Below are positions 1-8,500 of a DNA stretch of 60,000 nt, piece by piece. A program made the translations under genes and the position numbers. The stretch comes from Liolophura sinensis (lineage: Eukaryota; Mollusca; Polyplacophora; Chitonida; Chitonidae), in contig NC_088301.1 in the NCBI RefSeq assembly GCF_032854445.1, positions 25,034,402-25,094,401 on the forward strand, given 5' to 3'. The stretch's first letter is position 1. Every line of letters starts with the position of its first letter. The notes under the pieces were generated by a model. It did not search any database and had not been told where the DNA came from. It worked only from the letters and a program-made list of their open reading frames with translations.

Positions 1-830
1 TATCACGTGTTCCCTTTCTTCAATAAATTAAATTGTAAACTTAAAGGGAATCTTTCTTAGGACTGGAGACGCAAAAAAAAAGAAACCTTTTTATTGTAGT
101 TTAACGCCACGCATGCACAACTATTCTTAACTTATACGATTGCGGCCAGAAAAATAATATATGAATGCGTATATGTATGTCATTTCTGTAATTTTTTGTG
201 GCTGTCGTTATGTATGACAAACCAGTAAAGAGGCCGCTCTATTTCTACTCCCACTCACTCATAACGGATAGTGCAGTAGGGAACAGGAAGTCGTTATAGA
301 ATGAGAAGAAAGCATCTCTTCTGACCTGGTAAAAATGTGATGATATTTGTAATATAATACAACCGGTAGATAAACACTACAGAGACACTGCCATTGAGCA
401 GTCAAAGAGGAGAGACGGCACGAATGTCATACAAGAACCGGAACTATTACCAGCTGCTGGATCTCGCGTGGTATCCTGGGGTTTGTTCAACAGTAAAAGA
501 ACTAGTAGCGGGATTTTGAGTCTCAATTAACAGTATTGAGAGTATTAACAGCAATTAACAGTATTCTAACCGAATCATCACACTTTTAAAAGAAAATTCC
601 TAAAGTGCAGATCTCCTGAAAGTCGTGAGCTTCGTCACTTCTATAGCTTTGTATCCCAATCTATAGTTACCACAGCAACTGCAGACTTGTACACATACGA
701 GGCTACCATTAATCACCATCACCAAAAATCCATGAAAATTAAAACTGCATTTCCAAAACAAATGTAGTTGCAACCCTTTAAAGGATACGGACCAACAGGT
801 AAATCTAACAACTTTTGTTTGTAACTCACA
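1..830. other. No gene recognised
   Basis: AT-rich sequence with short stop-rich frames. I see nothing beyond simple A/T runs and the imperfect repeat at its right edge. Confidence 0.5.
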
Positions 831-831
831 C

Positions 832-1045
832 AACATTTTTCGCTGTTTCTCTGGTAACGTTTTGTGTTGTACCTCGGGTAACGTTTGGTACTGTAACGCA
901 GATAACATTTGGTGTTGAAATTTGGACAAATGTTTGGTACGGTAACTCGGATAACGTTTGGTGTTGAAATTTGGACAATGTTTGGTACAGTAACTCGGCT
1001 AACGTTTGCTGCTGTAACCCGGATATCGTTTGGGACTGCAACTCG
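832..1045. repeat. Degenerate tandem repeat of about 24 bp
   Basis: Repeats of the theme GGTAACGTTTGGTNTTG alternate with TGAAATTTGGACAA spacers. The period is close to a multiple of three, so the minus strand is open over the block with a repeating QTLSELPYQ-like peptide. No domain is recognised; the open frame is a by-product of the repeat. Confidence 0.7.
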
Positions 1046-1483
1046 ATGTCACCTGACTACATGATTCATTAACAATCCATTGGATTATACATGTATTTAT
1101 TTATTCATTTGTTGCCTGGAGTAAACCATGCACCGATCTATATCAGACACATGTATGCATGCCAAACCCAAATTAAGAATTTCGTTGAATAAAACTTACC
1201 TATCATGCATGCTATACTCGAATACCATATTACACCTCAACATACACGCTATTTGGTCTTCCCGACAGAAAAAACAAATTGTTATTATGTTCTTGATGCC
1301 CATCAGCTATTCGCTTTCTCTTAAAGAATGGGATCAAAGCCATAGGGCTAGGTGGGTGTAAAAGGGCAGCTCTCCTGTGCGTTCTCGGTGAAAAAAATAG
1401 ATCCATATCGTTTAAAATAAAATTTTGCTCTTATGGGCCTATGGCTCAAAAGTGCGCCCCGTATGTGAAATTCTTTATTTCTA

Positions 1484-1694
1484 TTATTTATTTATTTGAT
1501 TGGTATTTTAAGCTGTACTCATGAATGTTTCACTTATACAGCGGCGACCTAGGGAAACACACGACCACCCGCAGTTTGCTGCGGACCTTCCCACGTACGG
1601 GCGGAGAGGAAGCCAGCATGAGCTAGACTTGAACTTACAGCGACCGCATTGGCTCCTGGGTAGTTGCGCCGTGCTGGCGTGCTGATCCCCGCAA
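1484..1694 (-). mobile_element. Family-A SINE, internally deleted
   Basis: Reads as the reverse complement of the family-A element: ATTTATTTGATTGG tail at the left, tRNA-like head at the right. The central section with the CAGCATTATGG motif is missing, and the outer end of the head is degraded. Confidence 0.85.
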
Positions 1695-1699
1695 TTATT

Positions 1700-2600
1700 T
1701 GATAGTGCTCCCGGCGATGCTGTAGTTAATCATTTAAAACATTTTATTTATATCGTAAAGATTACATTCTAAGCATGTGATTTTGGAATTATAACTAATT
1801 TTTGTTTACTTTGGCTGGATTTCAAATCATCTATTTTCTCCTTGTTCTGATTGATGATGTTATTATCGTGTCGAAAGGCAACAAACTCCTAGGTCCAAGA
1901 TATTGCTGAAATACTCTTACTTTAAACCCTAATCATTCTTCCTTTTTCATATATGATGGCTATTAAAAGCAATCTCCTTGGAATGTTTAATTAACTCAAT
2001 CTTTAACTTGTTCTGCTCTAATTAGGACTCATTCATCAAAGCAGTAGGTCGATTATGGAAAGGTTAATATAAAGAATGTTTTCGTAATATTTTTCCAAAT
2101 ATTCTGTACACAATGTCAGCTGGGATGTAAAGTTTGTTCATTCAACAGCTCGTTTAGGCTGTTCAGTTTGTTGAGAAGTTATAGGGCGTGTACAACGTGC
2201 ACAAACTCAAAATGCAGCTAGTGACGCAGGCTAAATAAGAGTGTTCGATATTTCTCTCTTGCATTCACTGTTTTAAGCTAATAATGGAGAATGTTTGTAT
2301 GTGCCCTACCCAATATAATTTAGCACATGCTTGTTATACATGATGTTCATGGCGATATACGAAGTGGTGGACGACTATTTTCTGAAATTTGCTAAGACTT
2401 TGTGGATTACTTTGGAACTCTTGCCTATAGGTGTGGAAGTTCGTGAAGTATTTTACTCGGTATTATCCTCGTATAATAACCTGACCTTAATGGTATATAT
2501 AGGTCATATAATTTTAAAACACTGTGAATGTTAAAAGTTGGTTCAGGACAAACCTCACCTCCTCCTCCAAGATGAAGCCTGGTTTGATTCTCTTAGCAAA
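1700..2600. other. No gene recognised
   Basis: AT-rich intergenic sequence. A 67-codon frame at 2331-2534 has no recognisable domain, and no repeat stands out. Confidence 0.5.
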
Positions 2601-2602
2601 TA

Positions 2603-2817
2603 GGGGCGTCTGTGGCTCAGTTGGTTAGCGCGCTAGCGCACCGTAATGACCCCGGAGCCTCTCACCGATGAGTTCAAGCCCAGTTCATGTTGGCCTCCTC
2701 TCCCGCCGTACTTGGGAGGGTCTGCTAGCAACCTGCAGATGGTCGTGCTGACCGCCGTCGTATAAGTGAAATATTCTTGAGTACGGCGTAAAACATTAAT
2801 GAAATAAATAAATAAAT
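2603..2817 (+). mobile_element. Family-A SINE with internal deletions
   Basis: Head GGGGCGTCTGTGGCTCAG with an A-box-like TGGCTCAGTTGG and a diverged B box, conserved central part, tail GAAATAAATAAATAAAT. The central GGTTTCC section has been lost relative to other copies. Confidence 0.88.
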
Positions 2818-2819
2818 CC

Positions 2820-4670
2820 TAGCAAACATAAGTCGCGAACTTCACATCTTTGTTATCAGATAGACTCGGGTTGACGTACCACTCTGACCATTATGAAGAA
2901 ATTCCAGTTGAGAATCGGGATTTCGTATTTGTTCATGAACTGCATCCCAAACACGAATTTGTAGAAAACCGCCTGACGGGTTTTAACAAAGGGACAGTAC
3001 TCTGGTAGACACTCATACAAGATCCACGGAGAACAGGGCCTAAGTAGTTATGTCCTAGTTGGCAATGGTTGAGAATCGTTTAATTGTAGATCGAAATAAC
3101 CATCACGGACATCTTGCCCGAAAAATTTCATAATTTTTCCCCCAGACCTGTGATTGTTGAAATTGTCAGTTGTTCTCCATGTAAACAATCTGTTCCTTGA
3201 TTAACTCCATATTTATCGTAAAAATTATATTTTGCTAACAACAATAGTGGGAAGTGAAATGAATAAATTCATTTAGCCATTTCATCGTGTGTTTACAAAA
3301 GTTACAAAATATACATGTTTTTATTACCCCAATCACGGAAGTTCAACAATTTATTTCATTACGACGAAAAGAAAAACCTTACAGTTGCTACAAAATATGC
3401 AGAATTGACATGCAAAAACGCCATATTCAAGCATGCTTCACTACACAGTTATGGAAATCGGCTAGCTCGGTGTAAACCACCGACCCACGGCAAGTCCCTG
3501 ACGAACTTTCCCACATATGATGTAACGACATGGGTAATACTGACAGCAAACTTGAGACTGCGCAAGCGATCTAAGGATTGTCGTATTTCTTTATTTAATA
3601 TATAGATACTTACATCCACAATTTGCGCTTAACAGCCAGGGGTAATGGACAGTTAACTTGTTATGTTATATGTTGCTATACGGGCATGTCCTGTACGACG
3701 GATTGGAAACTAGAGACCACGTGATCTCCTTTGTCACAAACGGCTAAGGGTGAAGAAAACGGTCCTCCAAACATTACTGCACAGAAAAATGCCTATTTCT
3801 GAGCGCTTTCAGCGATCCTGTATCCGTTGGATTTGTATAATTTCCAGCTTTTCGGATTGCCTATTTGTGCATAGCTTTCGTGACGTTATTTTGTACAACT
3901 AGGCCTTAATGGTCGCTAGCGAAGTGGCAAAAAGTGACCTGTTCCCCAATACTTTAACACTGGGCGGCCATTTTATTTCAGACACGAATGGGTGGTCAAC
4001 TTTCGACTCGTCTTACAGAATATTCTGCTCTGTTACAAGACATTTTTTATTCATTTATTCACTTATTTCATTGGTGTACCAAGCCGGGCGTAGATCGACC
4101 TTGCGAATGATGAAAGCATCTGGGTTTTTGGTGACTGGAATTTACTTGGAGCGACTGGAGGCAAGTGTGAGCATCTGGTCGGGCGTTCCTTTCAGTCGAT
4201 CTACGCGGGCTTGCCATCACCGACAACTGCTGACTCCGCAGTTGCTCTGAGTTAGCATGTTCGTATATCCTAAATAACGACGAGACCCTACTAGAGTTCT
4301 ATACCAAGCTATATGCCGATTCAATCCAATGTCGTATGGCTATGTCGTATGTCATATACGACAGGCACTGTGTTGACTTGCGTTTTAAGCTCTCCTGTAT
4401 GCCAGGCTTTATTCGTGTAGGTCGATTTTATCGTGTTCGGCTTAGCGACGAACTTCAGTATGTTTCAAGGCGGTGGTCAGGTTTATGATTGGAAGAAACC
4501 GGAGTGCCCGCGAAATAAAACCATCGCTCTTCGGCAGATACCTGACCAACATTCTTACCAAAAGCCGTTACCCAATACAGCGAGAGCTGTATTCAAGCTT
4601 CTGACTTATGCTTGTGATGTGTATGTTGTAGAAATGGTACAAAACACTAAGTCACATTAAACTAACTATA
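2820..4670. other. No gene recognised
   Basis: Non-repetitive AT-rich sequence. Overlapping frames at 3287-3605 and a 113-codon frame at 3909-4250 show no domain, splice support or repeat signature. A weak TTTATTCACTTATTTCATTGG segment near 4050 may be an old SINE tail. Confidence 0.5.
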
Positions 4671-4674
4671 AAGC

Positions 4675-4890
4675 GATTTCGAACATGCACCCTAAGTGGC
4701 CAAAAGCCGTTATCAAAATGAGCTAGATTCGAACATAAAATCTGATTGGTCAAAGCCTACACATTATCAACGGGAGCGAAATTCATTGGCTAAATTCCGC
4801 TTTCCATAGGAGCTGTATTCGAACATGCATTCCGATTGGTCAAAGAGTGTTATTAACCCCGGAGCGACATTCGAATATTTAATCTGACTG
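4675..4890. repeat. Degenerate tandem repeat with CCAAT-like boxes
   Basis: The theme TTCGAACATGCA plus CTGATTGGTCAAAG recurs three to four times with spacing of roughly 50-90 bp. GATTGG (inverted CCAAT) occurs at 4744 and 4834. It lies just downstream of the GPR157-like gene. Confidence 0.6.
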
Positions 4891-5294
4891 GCCTATTACT
4901 TACATTAACAGACATATATAACTCGACGGTAACATTTCTTTGCGCATTAGTAATTAATTTTATAACCTGAAGTATTTTCCATATATCTGTGCTCCATGCA
5001 TCGGCATGTGTGTATTTGATAAAATGAATATACAACGGAATTAACTATACATGAAGAAGGCTACACATGACAACGAAAGTAACAAGTAACATACATGTAC
5101 CATCAAATATATATGCAGGACAAGTTCTGGAATGTAAAGCAAACTGGACAGGCTTATCGACTGGGATCCAATCAAGCATTTAAGTGAAGAAGCAACCCTG
5201 TTCCACGTGGCAAGCCTTGAAGTTGATGTGAACGGTGGGATGCACATAAATATATATATATATATAATATATATATCGGCGTCAACTTTTTGTG

Positions 5295-5534
5295 CTAGGT
5301 TAAAATAGGAGATGTCTCACTTGTGTTTATATTCACAATTTCTGAACAGGAACTTAATTCCTCGTCGAATCGCTTCTGAAAACTAGCTTGGAATTCCGGA
5401 AATTTGATCTTCTTTCTCCTACAAGGACAGCGTCTTGAGCAGTAAAACACACGGTTCAGCCTTCGCCTCACACGTTTTGTACAGACACAAAACAGTAGCG
5501 CGTTGACGAACCCTTGAGAATTATCCCCTAAAGC
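5295..5534 (-). CDS. GPR157: GPR157-like exon 4 (TM7 and cytoplasmic tail)
   Basis: 240 bp including the TAG stop at 5295-5297 (residues 306-384). The acceptor is ATATTTTCTCACAG. It starts ALGDNSQGFVNALLFCVCT, matching the human GNTFQGGANCIMFVLCT region. It is followed by a basic stretch, a CSRRCPC cluster that could be palmitoylated (inference), and an acidic Ser/Thr-rich tail. Confidence 0.9.
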   Translation of the reverse strand, partial: ALGDNSQGFVNALLFCVCTKRVRRRLNRVFYCSRRCPCRRKKIKFPEFQASFQKRFDEELSSCSEIVNINTSETSPILT

Positions 5535-8500
5535 CTGTGAGAAAATATAGTATTCAAATATATTTTCGGTCAAATTGAATTTGAGTCATTTTAATTATCA
5601 TTAATGTCCACCAGTCATATCCCCTAAATATTTACCAACAGTAAACAACGACCATAGAGCATGAGTTGTCGCGCGTACATTTTTTGATTTCGTAAAAATT
5701 AGGATGTATGAGTTACCAGGCGTCAAAATGATTCACAAAAGGACAAGAATTTGTGAAAGAATGAGTGAATGATTATGGCTTAACGCCACCCCGGCAATAT
5801 TTCAGCCATATCGTGGCGAGTGGCAGATACTTATCGTGAGATTATAGCGCCCTTCGTCAAGTATATCTGACAAGCGTCATGAGTTAATAGGTTACGCATG
5901 CGCCATTTAAGCAAACAGGTCGGAGTAAGGTTTGATACACATCTGATGAAAATGCCACCAGGCAGAAACTGCTTAACGAGACATATTATGAATTTATATT
6001 ATGAATATACTTACGAAAGAATTTACAAAATACTAACTAACGAAGTATTGTAAATGTGAGTCCTGGAATGGAAATGTGTACTAGATCAACAGTTCAGTTT
6101 GATCGTGAATTAAAAGCCAGGGATAAAGTCTCGATTAAATAATTCCATCAACGATTCCAATATTTTAAATGAATGAGTGAATGCTTGGGATTTAACCTAG
6201 TATTTAACAATTTTCAGCCATGTGACAACCAGGAGTAATTAGGTGTGTGTACATACTGTGTATCTTCTTGTGGCAGGGCGAGTCCATTTATTTATTCATT
6301 TGATTGGTGTTTTACACCGTACTCAAGAATATTTCACTTTCATACGACGGCGACCAGAATTATGGTGGGAGGAAACTGCAGCCCAATAGCTCTCTGAAAC
6401 ATTTGCCCATAGACAAATGCATCTTTAACAAGGTGGTGTAGGCTCACAAAAATCAGGTATCCATGAATACAATAAAGAGTGATTTGGGATAGAAAAATCT
6501 TACCTGTAAAATGAGAAAGGCCATCCCCACTGTGCTGTGACGATGAGCATGGTCGTAGGTCATTAGCAAAAATCGAATCGTGCCCCAGACCCTAATGACG
6601 ACAAAGAGGGCGGGAACAAATCTCAGTGTTCTGTTGGCAGATTGGATTGCCGTAACTGTGTCACGGCCTAACATCTGCTCCCTGTCACGCCGTATCTGTC
6701 ACGGGGGAAAGGTGACAAACAAATTTATAATAAGGCAATATAGTACGAAGGTCTACACTCGTTTCTCTTATGAATTGAAAGAGAAGGACTTTTAGTATGT
6801 ATTTCAAAAGTGCATAAGTCGACTCACTTTTGTGTCACATTGATTTACACAAATGCAAGAAGTTGTAAAATAATGAGTGAAGGATTATGACTTAACGCCA
6901 CGCCGGCAATATTTCAGGCATATCGTGTCGAGCGATAGAAGCTTAGTGTAAAGACTGCGGCACCAGAGAACAAGACTATCCGTGTTTATATGATGTTCGC
7001 TCCTCAGATCTCAAAGATCGGGATAAGAGGACTTCGGTACAGGAAGAAATCGCCAGCAAGTTTGATCAAACTGCTTATATTTGCATTTTTATATTCATAA
7101 TATGAGGATGTCGGCTTTGATCGATCGTCTGCTATTATCATGTCGTGGACCGCCATCTTGCATGCACATTGGCTACTTGAAAGAAGATAGCTTTCGTTGG
7201 CCGCACATGACAAGGCATCGTTCATGGATGAAAAATTATCAAACACGTTAGATATTTCACAAAAGCTCCACAAAAGGCAAAAAACTTACAGAAAAGTTCA
7301 CCGCATGCGCTATACGCTGCTATACCTGACAAGTGCCATGAGTTAATAGGTTACACATGCGCCATTTAAACAATACGTCGGAGTGGGGTTTGAAACAGCA
7401 CACATCTGATAATAATGCCCCAAGGCAGGGACAACTTCACGAGACATATTACAAATTTATATTATGAATATACTTATATGAAACACACAATAATACGACC
7501 TGAGATAAAACAAAAAGGGTGTTCGGACATGGTATTTGATTCGGCCTTACAAACAAACTGCATGTATATGTATACAGACTCCGTGCTATTACACTGACAG
7601 GTGCAAAAATGTCAGTGTATTTAATAATATAACGTCAGTTATGTGTGCTAACCTCTTTTCGTATATAGAGGCTGGTGAGAAGAAACAGTGGAGCAGCAAG
7701 ACAGAAGACACCCATCTGCCAACCCTGTCCAGTCAGATACACCCACTGTACGACGTCCGTCCGACTGGAGTCCACCCCACACCAGGACGGGTGGCCGAAG
7801 TACCGGACAAGCTGGACGTTATAGCCGACCACCCCATACACAAGTGCGCTGACCACAACTGCCACTGAAACATAAAATTTGCAACGAATTATTGGAAATA
7901 TTCCAACAGCTGCCATAAACACTGTAAAACAAATCTTCTACAAACACTGTAAAACAAATCTGCTATAGACACTGTAAAACAAATCTGCTATGAACACTGT
8001 AAAACAAATCTGCTGTAAACACCGTAAAACAAAATCTGCTATAATCACTGTAAAGACTGTAAAACAAATCTTCTACAAACACTGTAAAACAAAGCTGCTA
8101 TAGACACTGTAAAACAAATCTGCTATGAACACTGTAAAACAAATCTGCCGTATACACCGTAAAACAAATCTGCTATAATCACTGTAAAGACTGTAAAACA
8201 AATCTGTTATAAACACTGTAAAACAAATCTGCTATAAAAAAACAGTGTAAAACAAATCTGTTATAAACGCTGTTATAGTAAATGATAAATCTGTCAACAT
8301 TTTGTAAGTGTTAAAATAATACAACATGATTGATCCTCTAAAATGTGAGTGCCAACATTTTAAAAATGTTTCGCCACGTAGTCATTGTTTGCTAGCTGGA
8401 ACATAATGTTAAACCATACAGGATTATATTTATTTATTTGATTGGTGTTTTACGCCGTACTCATGAATATTTCACTTATACGACAGCAGCCAGCATTACG

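Noticed and set aside
7004-7273. Minus-strand open frame between receptor exons 2 and 3
   Set aside because: Exon 2 to exon 3 joins in phase 0 with unbroken similarity to GPR157. This frame has no suitable acceptor or donor and lies in a repeat block.
7918-8285. CRISPR-like array
   Set aside because: The 25-bp units are contiguous without unique spacers, in an animal intron. It is a minisatellite. The same holds for the 43-bp array at 45.6 kb.
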